This document shows, one piece after another, positions 17,896 to 26,337 of a stretch of 47,148 bases of DNA. The notes under the pieces were generated by a model. It was not told where the DNA came from. It did no database searches and worked only from the letters and a program-made list of their open reading frames with translations. A program made the translations under genes and the position numbers. Each line of letters starts with the position of its first letter. The first letter of the stretch is position 1. Source of the stretch: Myxococcales bacterium (GTDB lineage: Bacteria > Myxococcota_A > Polyangia > Polyangiales > Polyangiaceae); the NCBI GenBank assembly GCA_016191785.1, contig JACPVJ010000009.1, forward strand, positions 1 through 47,148, given 5' to 3'.

Positions 17896-19305
17896 ATGGT
17901 AGAACGGACTCGGATGAAGGTCCTCGTCGTCGACGACCAGGAGCCAGTGCGCCTCGCGCTCTCGATGCTGTTCGAGCTCCACGGCTTGGGGGTGGTCACC
18001 GCGACCACGCCCGCCGAGGCCCTGCGCGCTGTGCGCGAAGCCGACATCGGTGTGGTCGTTCAAGACATGAACTTCTCGCAGAACACCAGCAGTGGCGACG
18101 AAGGCATCGCGCTCTTCCGTGAGATCCACCAGTTGGACGCCGCGCTCCCGGTCGTGCTCATGACCGCGTGGTCGTCCCTCGAGACGGCGGTTCAGCTGGT
18201 GAAAGAGGGGGCCGCGGACTACGTGGCCAAGCCGTGGGACGACACCAAGCTGGTGGTGACGGTCCAGAACCTGCTCGGACTGCGCGCCGCGCGCGACGAG
18301 AACGCACGGCTGAAGCGGCAGGCCGACCGACAGCGCGCCGAGCTGGCCGCACGCTACGACCTGTGCGGCCTGGTGTACGCCAGCGCCAGCATGCACGCGG
18401 TGGCGTCGTTGGCCACGCAGGTCGCCCGAGCCGACGTACCGGTGTTGATCACGGGCCCGAGCGGCTGCGGCAAAGAGAAGCTGGCCGAGATCGTCCACGC
18501 CAACTCGCCGCGTCGCGACCGCCCGCTGGTCAAGGTCAACGCCGGCGCCATCCCCGAGAACCTGGTCGAGGCCGAGCTGTTCGGCGCCGAGGCAGGCGCC
18601 TTCACGGGCGCCACCAAGGCTCGGGGTGGCTTCTTCGAAGCGGCCCACGGCGGCACGCTGTTCTTGGACGAGATCGGCACGCTCGCGCTCCAGAGCCAGA
18701 CCAAGCTCTTGCGCGTGCTCCAAAACGGAGAGATCCAGCGCGTGGGCTCGAGCTCGCCGCGCAAGGTGGACGTGCGGGTGATCAGCGCGACCAACAGCAG
18801 CCTCACCCAGGCGATCGCTGCCGGGTCGTTCCGCGAGGACCTCTACTTCCGGCTCAACGTGATCGAGCTCCGCGTCCCGCCGCTCGGCGAGCGCAGCGAC
18901 GACGTGCAGCTCTTGGCGGAACACTTCGTACAGCTCCACCACGGCTCGGGTCTGCCCCTCTCGGACGACGCCTTGGCCGCCCTCGAGTCCCACGATTTCT
19001 CGGGCAACGTGCGGGAGCTCGAGAACCGCGTGAAGCGCGCGCTGCTGGTGCACACGGGGCCGGTGATCACCGCCGCCGATCTCGATCTGTCGTCGCGGCC
19101 CCGAGACTCGGTCGCCGGCTCCGCCGCCCCGGGGCTCGCCTCCGATCCGCTCGCCGACGCCGAGCGCAAGGTGATCGAGAGCGCGCTGCTCGAGGCCAAG
19201 GGCGTGGTGAGCAAGGCGGCCGCCGAGCTGGGTCTCAGCCGACAGGGGCTCTATCGCCGCATGGAGCGGTTGGGCATCGGGCTCGAACGACGGCTGAAGG
19301 GCTAG
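17896..19305 (+). CDS. sigma-54-dependent response regulator (NtrC family)
   Basis: About 469 residues: receiver domain (Asp13/Asp14, phosphoacceptor Asp57 in VVQDMNF), central AAA+ domain with Walker A GPSGCGKE, the sigma-54 contact motif GAFTGA, GTLFLDEIGTL as Walker B and FREDLYFRLNVIELRVPPL, and a C-terminal Fis-type helix-turn-helix (VSKAAAELGLSRQGLYRRM). It should activate sigma-54 promoters after phosphorylation. The receiver has a short extra loop after the phosphosite (NTSSGDEG). GTG 17887 (overlapping the tolC stop) and ATG 17914 are alternative starts. Likely cognate to the histidine kinase at 10896-12056. Confidence 0.93.
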   Translation: MVERTRMKVLVVDDQEPVRLALSMLFELHGLGVVTATTPAEALRAVREADIGVVVQDMNFSQNTSSGDEGIALFREIHQLDAALPVVLMTAWSSLETAVQLVKEGAADYVAKPWDDTKLVVTVQNLLGLRAARDENARLKRQADRQRAELAARYDLCGLVYASASMHAVASLATQVARADVPVLITGPSGCGKEKLAEIVHANSPRRDRPLVKVNAGAIPENLVEAELFGAEAGAFTGATKARGGFFEAAHGGTLFLDEIGTLALQSQTKLLRVLQNGEIQRVGSSSPRKVDVRVISATNSSLTQAIAAGSFREDLYFRLNVIELRVPPLGERSDDVQLLAEHFVQLHHGSGLPLSDDALAALESHDFSGNVRELENRVKRALLVHTGPVITAADLDLSSRPRDSVAGSAAPGLASDPLADAERKVIESALLEAKGVVSKAAAELGLSRQGLYRRMERLGIGLERRLKG

Positions 19306-19348
19306 GCGGGCCGACGGCGCGCGCTCGTGACGCGGGCGCCGGTCCGCA

Positions 19349-19539
19349 TTGAACTCCGCCCGCGCGGGGTCGGCCTTTGGCCGACGTTGAATCGGGCCCG
19401 CTGGGCGTCGGCCCATGGCCCGCATCGGAATCCGCCCGCAGGGGGGCGGCCCATGGACCACGTTGCAACCCGCCCGCATTGGGGGCGGCCCAGGGACCAC
19501 ATTGAAACCCGCCCGCATGGGGGCTGCCCATGGCCCGCG
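19349..19539. repeat. five 38-39 bp imperfect tandem repeats
   Basis: Units begin at 19349, 19387, 19425, 19463 (39 bp) and 19502, with a degenerate start of a sixth at 19540. The core pattern is TTGAAACCCGCCCGCATGGG followed by a GGCNGCCCATGGNCC block. Each unit has internal G/C-rich complementarity and could fold as a hairpin. The 38-bp period is not a multiple of three, so it is not a protein repeat. There are no unique spacers, so it is not CRISPR. Confidence 0.8.
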
Positions 19540-19969
19540 TTTGCTCGCATTCGCGAGCACGACTCCACTCTCAGGGGCCCGACAGCCGCGAATCGTTCGC
19601 CCAGCGCGCATTCTCCGCCGATGTGGCGGACGGGTGCCGCTGAGGCGGCCGAAGTGCGCGCCTGGCGAGCAACCCGGGGGTGCGTCGGCGCCGCATGCTG
19701 GCGGGACATGACGCTGGCTCCAGCAATTGGCGGCTCGCCTCGAACGGCGTTCGCCGAATTGTTCGGCGCATGCGCAGATCGTGCCCGTCAGCGAGCGGCC
19801 GGCGGCTGACGGGGGCGAACTGCTCGCTGTGGGAGCAAATGATGGGCGTGAAGCCGTGAACGGCCCTGAAAGGCTCGCGGCGACGCGCAATCCGGGTCGA
19901 TGTGATCACCCCGCGCGCTGGCGTTGAGAGAGGGGGCGAGACGTCGGGGGCTCTCCGCGGGCCTGGGTC
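19540..19969. other. intergenic stretch with stem-loops, no gene seen
   Basis: No reading frame here is convincing: candidate frames are Arg/Pro-rich and lack a ribosome site. Two adjoining dyads occur: CGAACGGCGTTCG (19741-19753) and the 7-bp stem CGCCGAA-TTG-TTCGGCG (19752-19768). They could be regulatory or part of a structured RNA, but nothing further supports either. Confidence 0.5.
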
Positions 19970-21121
19970 TCAGGCTTTCCGCGCTCGATCGACCGCCTCG
20001 ACGAAGCGCACCAGCTCTTCGTCCGTGGTGTAATAGTGAGGGCTGGCGCGGATGCCGCAGCGCGGGCGATAGTCGTGCAGCATGTCCTGGGCCAAGAGCG
20101 CCTTGCTGACCACGTCCGCGCCGTCGAAGTCGAAGCAGATGGTGCCGCCCCGCTCCGCGTCCTTCTCGGGCGTGTTTACCTTGAAGCCACGCTCGCGCAC
20201 CAGCTCACGGAGCAGCGCGGTCTGCCGGAGTGACTTCTTGCGGATGCTCTCGACGCCGGCCTCCACGAGCAGCTCCCAGCCGGCTTTCGCGCTGTACAGC
20301 GCCGGGATCGCTGGCGTGCCGCCGAAGAGCCGCCAGCGGTTGTCTGCGTAGGTGACGGGACCGGGCTCGAACGCGAACGGGCGGGCGTGGCCGAACCAGC
20401 CGGTGTTGGCCGGGCGCAGCGTCTCACGCAGCTTGGGGTTCACGTACCAATAGGCGCACCCGGGCCCGCCCGAGGCCCACTTCACGCTGCCGCCGCACGC
20501 CATGTCGACGTCCCAGTCGTGCAGGGCCAGCGGGATGGTGCCCGCGCTCTGGTAGGTGTCGAGCACCACCAGCGCCCCGACCGCGTGTGCTTTGCTCACG
20601 ATCGCGCGGACGTCCTTCACGCCGCTCGACCGAAACATGACGTGACTCACGGGCACCAGCAGCGTGCGCTCGTCGATGGCCGCAAGCAGCGCTTCCATCG
20701 GGGCGTTGACTCCGTCGCTCGGGACGACCACGACGTCGGCGCCTCGGCGGCGTTGCTCTTGCCACACGTAGTCCACCGTCGAGAAGTTCATGTCGGTGTA
20801 CACGACCCGGTTGCGCGGCGCGGTGAAGTCGAAGCACGACGCGATCATCGCCTGCACGGTCGACACGTTCTGGTTCACCGCCACCGTGCCTGCAGGCACG
20901 CCCAGCACCTGGGCGATCAGGTCCCCCACCGTCTCGGCCATCGGCAGCCAGTGCTTGCTCCAGGCCTCGATCGAGTCGTCTTCCCACTGATCCAGGAAGG
21001 CACCCACGTGATCCCGCGCTCGCCGGGGCATGGCACCCAGCGAGTGACTGATCAGGTGCGTCTTCTTGGCGAGGGTCGGGAACTGGCTGCGGAGCGAGAG
21101 CAGGCGCGCTTCGTCGGACAT
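19970..21121 (-). CDS. kynureninase-like PLP-dependent enzyme
   Basis: 383-residue class-V aminotransferase-fold enzyme. The PLP lysine is Lys214 in GGSVKWASGGPG, and Asp188 in LDTYQSAG should contact the pyridine nitrogen. TGWFGHARPFAFEP, RLFGGTPAIPALYSAKAGWELL and DYRPRCGIRASPHYYTTDEE closely follow kynureninase, which cleaves kynurenine to anthranilate and alanine. It is about 30 residues shorter than typical KynU, and no other kynurenine-pathway gene is nearby, so another substrate is possible. It starts 22 bases after the glutamate-cysteine ligase gene and is probably co-transcribed. Confidence 0.85.
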   Translation of the reverse strand: MSDEARLLSLRSQFPTLAKKTHLISHSLGAMPRRARDHVGAFLDQWEDDSIEAWSKHWLPMAETVGDLIAQVLGVPAGTVAVNQNVSTVQAMIASCFDFTAPRNRVVYTDMNFSTVDYVWQEQRRRGADVVVVPSDGVNAPMEALLAAIDERTLLVPVSHVMFRSSGVKDVRAIVSKAHAVGALVVLDTYQSAGTIPLALHDWDVDMACGGSVKWASGGPGCAYWYVNPKLRETLRPANTGWFGHARPFAFEPGPVTYADNRWRLFGGTPAIPALYSAKAGWELLVEAGVESIRKKSLRQTALLRELVRERGFKVNTPEKDAERGGTICFDFDGADVVSKALLAQDMLHDYRPRCGIRASPHYYTTDEELVRFVEAVDRARKA

Positions 21122-21143
21122 GGCGCGCGGAAGTGTAACGCCC

Positions 21144-22511
21144 TCAGGCTCGGCTGCGCGCCAAGATCTCGCTCGCGCTGGGCTCTGCCGGCAAACCCGC
21201 GAGCAGCAGGTCCGCCGGGCACCGGCCTGCTTCGACCAGCTGCGACAGCTTGCCGAGGTGCACGCTCTCGTCTTTGCCCTGGTCACTGAGGCGGGCGCGC
21301 GCCTCGAGGCCAGCCCGGGCGATGTCGAGGAGCTCGACGGCGAGGTCGCGCGCGCGGCGCGAGCCGATGCTCGCCTCGAGGCCCGAGCGCACCAGCGCGG
21401 GTCGCGCGGCGCTGACCTCGGCAAAGTCGAAGGTGGCGGCGAAGGCGGCGGTCCGAGCGAGCGCTGCGTCGTCGTACAAGAGCCCGGTGTAGAGGGCCGG
21501 CACCGCGCACGCCAGATCCGTGGGGAGCGAGTCGCACGGGCGCACCTCGAAGGTGCTCTTGATGCGGGCCTCGGGGAAGAGGGTGTTCACGTGGAGCTTC
21601 CAATCGGCAAACGTCGCACGGTGGCCCTCGAAGCCGTTTTGCATGAAGTCGCGGAAGGTCTGGCCGGTGTTCGCCACGACCTGACCGTCACGCTTGAACA
21701 AGAACATCCCGGCGTCGAGCGCCCACTCGACGTAGTCGCGGTAGCGAAGCTCGGGCTTCTTCCACAGCGCTGGGACGAGCCCCGAGCGGCTGGGGTCCAT
21801 GTTCAGCCAGACCTCCCCGCGCACGCTCTTCATGCCGGCGAGTCGACCCTCTTTGAACGGCGAGTTCGCCGTCATGGCGTTGATCAGCGGCGCCAGCACC
21901 AGACACACCCGAAGCTTCTCCATGGCGTCCGCCTCGCTGCAAAAGTCGAGGTTGGCTTGCACCGTGGCGGTGCGCCGCATCATGTCGTGGGCGCCCGCGC
22001 CCCGGGTCGGCAGGTAGCGCTCCATGATGCCGTAGCGCTGCTTCGGCACCCACGTCAGCTGGTCTTGGCGGGCCGTGGGGTGAAAGCCCACGCCGAGCCA
22101 GACCAGGCCCATCTCGGCGCTGATGCTCTCGAGCTCGGACATGTGACCGTGGAGCTCGGTGCAGATCTGGTGGATGTTCTCGCACGGCGCGCCGGACAGC
22201 TCGAGCTGTGAGCCGGGCTCGAGGGTGATGGACCCCTGCCCGCGCTCCAGCGAGATCACCGGGCCACCCGGCGTCTCGCTCCGCGGAGCCCAGCCGTGCC
22301 GCTCGGAAAGCGCCTCGAGCACGCTCAAGACGCCGAGCTCTCCGTCGTAGGCCAGCGGCCGCCCGTCGGCCGCGCGGACGCCGAACTTCTCGACCTCGAT
22401 GCCGATGCGATAGGCCGCCCGCGGCTTTTCGACCGAGCGGAATACCTCTTCCAACTCGTCCAGCTCGCGGACGGGTCGTGCGGCGGACGGGTCTTGGTCG
22501 CTCTGCCCCAT
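21144..22511 (-). CDS. gshA: glutamate-cysteine ligase (plant/proteobacterial type)
   Basis: 455-residue ATP-dependent ligase joining glutamate to cysteine, the first step of glutathione or related thiol synthesis. RIGIEVEKFGV near the start, SITLEPGSQLELSGAP, RYGIMERYLPTRG, TATVQANLDF, NAMTANSPFKEGR and RSGLVPALW are all characteristic of the GCS2/plant-type family, and the length fits. The ATG at 22511 was chosen because upstream sequence is not protein-like. No glutathione synthetase gene is adjacent. Confidence 0.9.
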   Translation of the reverse strand: MGQSDQDPSAARPVRELDELEEVFRSVEKPRAAYRIGIEVEKFGVRAADGRPLAYDGELGVLSVLEALSERHGWAPRSETPGGPVISLERGQGSITLEPGSQLELSGAPCENIHQICTELHGHMSELESISAEMGLVWLGVGFHPTARQDQLTWVPKQRYGIMERYLPTRGAGAHDMMRRTATVQANLDFCSEADAMEKLRVCLVLAPLINAMTANSPFKEGRLAGMKSVRGEVWLNMDPSRSGLVPALWKKPELRYRDYVEWALDAGMFLFKRDGQVVANTGQTFRDFMQNGFEGHRATFADWKLHVNTLFPEARIKSTFEVRPCDSLPTDLACAVPALYTGLLYDDAALARTAAFAATFDFAEVSAARPALVRSGLEASIGSRRARDLAVELLDIARAGLEARARLSDQGKDESVHLGKLSQLVEAGRCPADLLLAGLPAEPSASEILARSRA

Positions 22512-22606
22512 GGCTCGAATACGGCTTATCGCACGTCGGGTATCACACCGGCCCCGCGCCGGCGAGACGAGCATGTAAGGCGGAGCCGCGGCAATGCCAG
22601 ACCGGG

Positions 22607-23275
22607 TCAGTGGTTCAGGACGGTGAGCATCAGGCCCAGCGAGAAGCTCTGCGCGGTGATGTCCCCCGAATCTGCGCTCTTCCGCGTGATGGCGCCGCCG
22701 ACCCGGACCAGGCCGCCCATGGCCCACTCGCGCGCGACCCATGCGTCGTAGCCCGCCCAGGCGGCACCGCCGAAGCCGGTGAGGGTGTCGGTCTCGTCTT
22801 CGGCTTTCAGGTCCTGGACCGCCAGCGCCGCGAGGCCGACCGCGCCGCCGAGGTGGAAGCCCCCTTTGGGATCGAAGAAGCCGTCCACGAACGGCCCGAG
22901 AAGCGTGAGCCGCACGTTGGTGTCCGACAGCGAACGGCCCCCCTGCTCGACGTTGTGCGATACGCCGGCCTCGCTCAGCAACGCGCCGCCGATGGCCAGG
23001 CCGGTGCTGGGCGTGCCGCCGACCAACACGTCGAGCCCCAGCGTGCCGCCGTGAGACTCGGCCGACGGCTCACCGAGATCGTAGTCCGTGCCTAGCGCGC
23101 CGACGCCCAGGCTCACCCGCAAGTAGAAGCCCTCGTGGACGTGGTGGGTGCGCGCGACCGGCGGCCCTTGCTCGGGCACGCTGAGGTCGATCTTGGGTGC
23201 AGGTTCTGCGGCGACCGCCAGGCGCGGCGCCGACGCCAGAAGAACGCAGACTAGAGCCCCGGCCACGACCTTCAT
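22607..23275 (-). CDS. outer-membrane beta-barrel protein
   Basis: 222 residues with signal peptide MKVVAGALVCVLLASAPRLAVAA (cleavage after AVA). Alternating-hydrophobicity strands follow (FYLRVSLGVGALGTDYDLG, GTLGLDVLVGG, NVRLTLLGPFVDGFF, MGGLVRVGGAITRK) and the protein ends in hydrophobic FSLGLMLTVLNH, consistent with an eight-stranded porin-like barrel. Myxobacterial genomes carry many such unassigned barrels. It lies 95 bases upstream of gshA on the same strand and is divergent from the LpoB-like gene. Confidence 0.75.
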   Translation of the reverse strand: MKVVAGALVCVLLASAPRLAVAAEPAPKIDLSVPEQGPPVARTHHVHEGFYLRVSLGVGALGTDYDLGEPSAESHGGTLGLDVLVGGTPSTGLAIGGALLSEAGVSHNVEQGGRSLSDTNVRLTLLGPFVDGFFDPKGGFHLGGAVGLAALAVQDLKAEDETDTLTGFGGAAWAGYDAWVAREWAMGGLVRVGGAITRKSADSGDITAQSFSLGLMLTVLNH

Positions 23276-23339
23276 GGGGCCTGGTCTAGCAGACGCCAAA
23301 GGGCTTTGCACCCTGGCCCGGCGGTATCAGACTCGTGGC

Positions 23340-23936
23340 ATGAGCGTCGCGCGCCTGGCACTGGTCCTGACTTCGGTTCTCGCGTCTTCGGTCGGCTGCG
23401 GGGGGCCGCAGGCCGTGCGCGGCGAGCAGGTCGAGGGCCTCGACGACGAAGCGATGAGCACCGGCTTGGACAAGCGCGATCTGCAGAAGATGCTGCAAGA
23501 GAACATGAAGGCCATGCAGGCCTCGGCGGTGGTCGCGCGATGGCAAAAAGAGAATCGCCCCACGCTGGCGGTGATGCCTCTCAAGAACGAGACCAGCGAG
23601 CACGTGGACGCGGCGCTCGACTCGCTGCTCAGCGACATCGAGACCACGCTGGTCAACGCGGGTCACGTGCAGGTGGTGAGCCTCGAGCGGCAACCGCAGA
23701 TCGTGGAAGAGGTGCGCAAGCAGTACTCCAGTGCCTTCGACCCGGCGGCGGTGGCGCGCTGGGGCAAGCAGATCGGCGCCAAGTACTTCGTCACCGGCAA
23801 GGTGTTCAGCGCCGACGAGCGTCAAGACGACGAGCGGCGCGTGCAGTACTTCTTGTTCTTGCAGGTGCTCGATGCCGAGACCGGCGCGATTGCCTTCCAG
23901 CACAAGAGCAGCCTCACCAAGGCCATCGTGAAGTGA
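23340..23936 (+). CDS. LpoB-like penicillin-binding-protein activator lipoprotein
   Basis: 198 residues. Signal MSVARLALVLTSVLASSVGC with lipobox Cys20. A helical linker (about 30-75, DLQKMLQENMKAMQAS) precedes a globular domain with TLAVMPLKNETSEHVDAALD, SDIETTLVNAGHVQVVSLER and GAKYFVTGKV, which matches the LpoB/YcfM family. In enterobacteria LpoB crosses the periplasm and activates the peptidoglycan synthase PBP1b. Whether the activator role holds here is inferred. It is seven bases upstream of a COG3014-like lipoprotein, a recurrent pairing. Confidence 0.85.
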   Translation: MSVARLALVLTSVLASSVGCGGPQAVRGEQVEGLDDEAMSTGLDKRDLQKMLQENMKAMQASAVVARWQKENRPTLAVMPLKNETSEHVDAALDSLLSDIETTLVNAGHVQVVSLERQPQIVEEVRKQYSSAFDPAAVARWGKQIGAKYFVTGKVFSADERQDDERRVQYFLFLQVLDAETGAIAFQHKSSLTKAIVK

Positions 23937-23943
23937 CCCGCTG

Positions 23944-25323
23944 ATGACCTCGCGCGGGCGCACGGCCACGCTGATCTTCGCTGCCCAGATGGCGCTGGCG
24001 GGTTGCGCCAGCCACTCGGACCGGACGAAAGAGGCGCGCAGCGCCCTGGACGCGGGCCAGCCCAAGCGCGCCCTCGAGCTCTACAACGAAGCGCTGGAGG
24101 TCGATCGCGCCGAGCAGCTTCCCGACGATCTGAGCGGCGACAAGATCTTGTTCGCGCTCGATCGCGCCATCGTGCTGCAGCAGCTCGACCGCTACGACCT
24201 GTCGAGCCGCGACCTCGAGGCGGCCGACAAGAAGATCGAAATCCTCGATCTTTCCCGGGGCGCCGGCGCCGACCTGGGGCGCTACCTGTTCTCGGACGAT
24301 GCCGGCCCCTACCGCGCACCGGCCTACGAGAAGCTGATGATCAACACCATGAACCTGGTGAACTACCTGGCGCGTGGTGATCTGAACGGCGGGCGCGTCG
24401 AGGCGAGACGGCTGGCCGTGATGCAGAAGTACCTGGCCGACCGCCAAGATCCGAGCGTGGCGCTGGTCGGCGCCGGCAGCTACCTGGCGGGGTTCGTCTT
24501 CGAGAAGAGCAGCCGCCCCCAGGAAGCGCTGCGCTACTACGACGAGGCGCTCCAGTACGGGCGCTATCGGTCGCTCGACGAGCCGGTGAAGCGCCTGGCC
24601 CGGACGGCGACCTACCGCTCGCCGCGGCTCCGCGCGATCTTGGGTGAGCGCGATCCGAAGCTCGGTCCGCCCCAAGCCGAGGAGGCGCCCAAGCAGCAGG
24701 AGCCGGACCGCGGCGACCAGGCCGAACTGCTGGTGATCGTCAACTTCGGGCGAGTGCCCGCCAAGGTCGCCAAGCGCGTGCCCATCGGCCTGGCGCTGAC
24801 CTGGGTCGCGGGGGATCTGTCCCCGCACGATCATCAGCACGCCAGCGCGCTCGCCGCCCAAGGCCTGGTCACCTGGGTGAACTACCCCGAGCTCGGCAAG
24901 GCCCGGGGTCGCTTCGACGTCCCGGGGTTCGCGGTGGACGACCGCTGGCAGAAGCTCGAGGGTATCGTGGCGGTCGATCAAGAGGCCCAGCGCGCCTGGG
25001 AAAAGGCCAAGGGCGCGGTGATCGGCAGCGCCATCACCCGGCTGATCGCCCGCGTGGCGGCGGGGGAGGCGGTCCGACGCGGCTCGGGCGGCGGGGCGCT
25101 GGGCATGCTGCTCAGCCTGGGCACCCAGGCCACGCTGGTCGCGGCCGACACCCCCGACACCCGCAGCTGGTCCACGCTGCCGGCACGCATGGCCATCGGT
25201 CGCCTGTGGCTGAAGCCCGGCACGCACACCGTGTGGCTGGGCGCGCGGGGCGTCGGCAAGTCACAGAAGATCACGCTGCGCAGGGGTGGCTGGGGAGTGG
25301 TGAACTTGACGGTGCTTCACTGA
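23944..25323 (+). CDS. COG3014-like TPR lipoprotein
   Basis: 459 residues. Signal ending LAGC (Cys21), then TPR-like helices (SALDAGQPKRALELYNEALE; KSSRPQEALRYYDEALQYG), a glycine/alanine-rich hydrophobic segment near 370-400 and a C-terminal beta domain (LKPGTHTVWLGARGVGK). The layout matches the COG3014 family often encoded beside LpoB-like proteins in proteobacteria. It probably works with the preceding lipoprotein at the outer membrane; the precise role is unknown. One transcript is likely given the 7-base gap. Confidence 0.82.
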   Translation: MTSRGRTATLIFAAQMALAGCASHSDRTKEARSALDAGQPKRALELYNEALEVDRAEQLPDDLSGDKILFALDRAIVLQQLDRYDLSSRDLEAADKKIEILDLSRGAGADLGRYLFSDDAGPYRAPAYEKLMINTMNLVNYLARGDLNGGRVEARRLAVMQKYLADRQDPSVALVGAGSYLAGFVFEKSSRPQEALRYYDEALQYGRYRSLDEPVKRLARTATYRSPRLRAILGERDPKLGPPQAEEAPKQQEPDRGDQAELLVIVNFGRVPAKVAKRVPIGLALTWVAGDLSPHDHQHASALAAQGLVTWVNYPELGKARGRFDVPGFAVDDRWQKLEGIVAVDQEAQRAWEKAKGAVIGSAITRLIARVAAGEAVRRGSGGGALGMLLSLGTQATLVAADTPDTRSWSTLPARMAIGRLWLKPGTHTVWLGARGVGKSQKITLRRGGWGVVNLTVLH

Positions 25324-25368
25324 GGGGGCGACGGCCGGGAGCCTGCCCGCTGAAACGGGAGCAAAAAG

Positions 25369-25764
25369 TCACGCAACTCGCGTCCGACCAACACAGATAG
25401 GTGCGGCATGAATGTCACGGGTGCGTCGCGCCGCAGACACGAGGCCGATCCGGCCCCCCACCTTCCGGTCCGAGGCTCGGGCGGGCGGTCGCTGCGCCTC
25501 GACCCGAAGTGGACTCATGTGCTCGCCGAGACGGCGTCGCAGGTCAGCGTCGACGGGAGCCACGCGGTCGTGGTGTACGACACCTTCCCTCCGGGCTCCG
25601 GATTCGAGAATGAGTACGACCTCGACACGCCGGTAGAAGCGCCCGTTCAGCGCCTGGCGCGGGTAGGCTGCGCCGCCATCGTGCTCGAGTCGTGGCGCGA
25701 CCACGTCAGCCTGCGCCTGCGCCGCGCCCGCACGCGGAAGCACGAGCACGACGAGCGCCGCCAT
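25369..25764 (-). pseudogene. possible truncated TonB-domain secreted protein fragment
   Basis: A minus-strand frame opens with a convincing signal-like segment (MAALVVLVLPRAGAAQAQA) followed by PRLEHDGGAAYPRQALNGRF and RRVEVVLILESG. That resembles the start of the TonB C-terminal-like domain at the N-terminus of many myxobacterial TonB-dependent receptors. The expected GHGFDEAA-type continuation and the barrel are absent, and it ends in Arg-rich sequence. The opposite strand (25470-25690) has even stronger third-position G/C bias, so the assignment is uncertain. The remainder of the 25324-25941 gap has no other gene. Confidence 0.3.
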
Positions 25765-25840
25765 CGTGGCCACGACGCGCGCAAGGCGGAAGGGCGGGCA
25801 GCAACGGCCTCGGGACGGCGACGGTCTCACGCGCGTTCTC

Positions 25841-25940
25841 TCACCGCGACGGCTGGTTCGCGCCGCCGCCGATGATGCGCGCCCCACCGCCGTCCAGCTC
25901 GACGGCGCGGGCGGCCGCCACCTGCCCGAAGCGCTCAAGG
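25841..25940 (-). pseudogene. remnant 3' end of a homocysteine-methyltransferase-like gene
   Basis: Minus-strand sequence encodes VAAARAVELDGGGARIIGGG, then NQPSR and a stop at 25841. Bases 25860-25915 match 26794-26849 of the intact gene with only six mismatches in 56; the middle of the C-terminus is missing, but the last codons (CGTCGCGG-TGA) are kept. No start or upstream part exists: vapC ends at 25942. It is therefore a truncated, internally deleted second copy in the same orientation as the parent. Confidence 0.75.
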
Positions 25941-25941
25941 C

Positions 25942-26337
25942 TCATACCTTCTCGAACCCAGCCTCTGCCCAGAGCTTCTTCTCGAACGTCACGAGCGCGG
26001 AGCACCCCGCTCCGAGGGCGCGTTCGCGAATTACATAGTCGGCGAAGTCCCCGTTGCCAGCCTGGAATGCGGTGAGCGCACGGTGAACGATGTCCGCGTC
26101 ACCCAGCTCGACCTGCTTGGCGCGGGCGAGATCGAGCAAGAGCGCCGCGATCTCTCCACGGGGCACGCGGTAGGCGCCCTCGAGCACCCAGACGACCTCG
26201 CACAAGACCACGTCGGATATGAAGAGCTGTTCTCCCTTGGCAAGGGCCCGGCGGAACAGCTGCCCGGCACGCTTCGATTGTTGGACGTCGTCCTCGACCA
26301 AGAACCTCACGAGCACGTTCGTGTCGACGCCAATCAT
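25942..26337 (-). CDS. vapC: VapC-type PIN-domain toxin
   Basis: 131-residue PIN-domain ribonuclease toxin. Acidic metal ligands are visible: Asp5 (GVDTNVLVRF), Glu47 (CEVVWVLE), Asp97 and Asp100 (GDFADYVI). Family members cleave tRNA or rRNA to stop translation until bound by the antitoxin. The start overlaps the end of the vapB gene by four bases (ATGA). It lies between an intact methyltransferase-like gene and a truncated copy of that gene's 3' end. Confidence 0.93.
   Translation of the reverse strand: MIGVDTNVLVRFLVEDDVQQSKRAGQLFRRALAKGEQLFISDVVLCEVVWVLEGAYRVPRGEIAALLLDLARAKQVELGDADIVHRALTAFQAGNGDFADYVIRERALGAGCSALVTFEKKLWAEAGFEKV

Noticed and set aside
19349..19539. Tandem repeats as a CRISPR array
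   Set aside because: Units are contiguous, with no unique spacers, and no cas gene is nearby.
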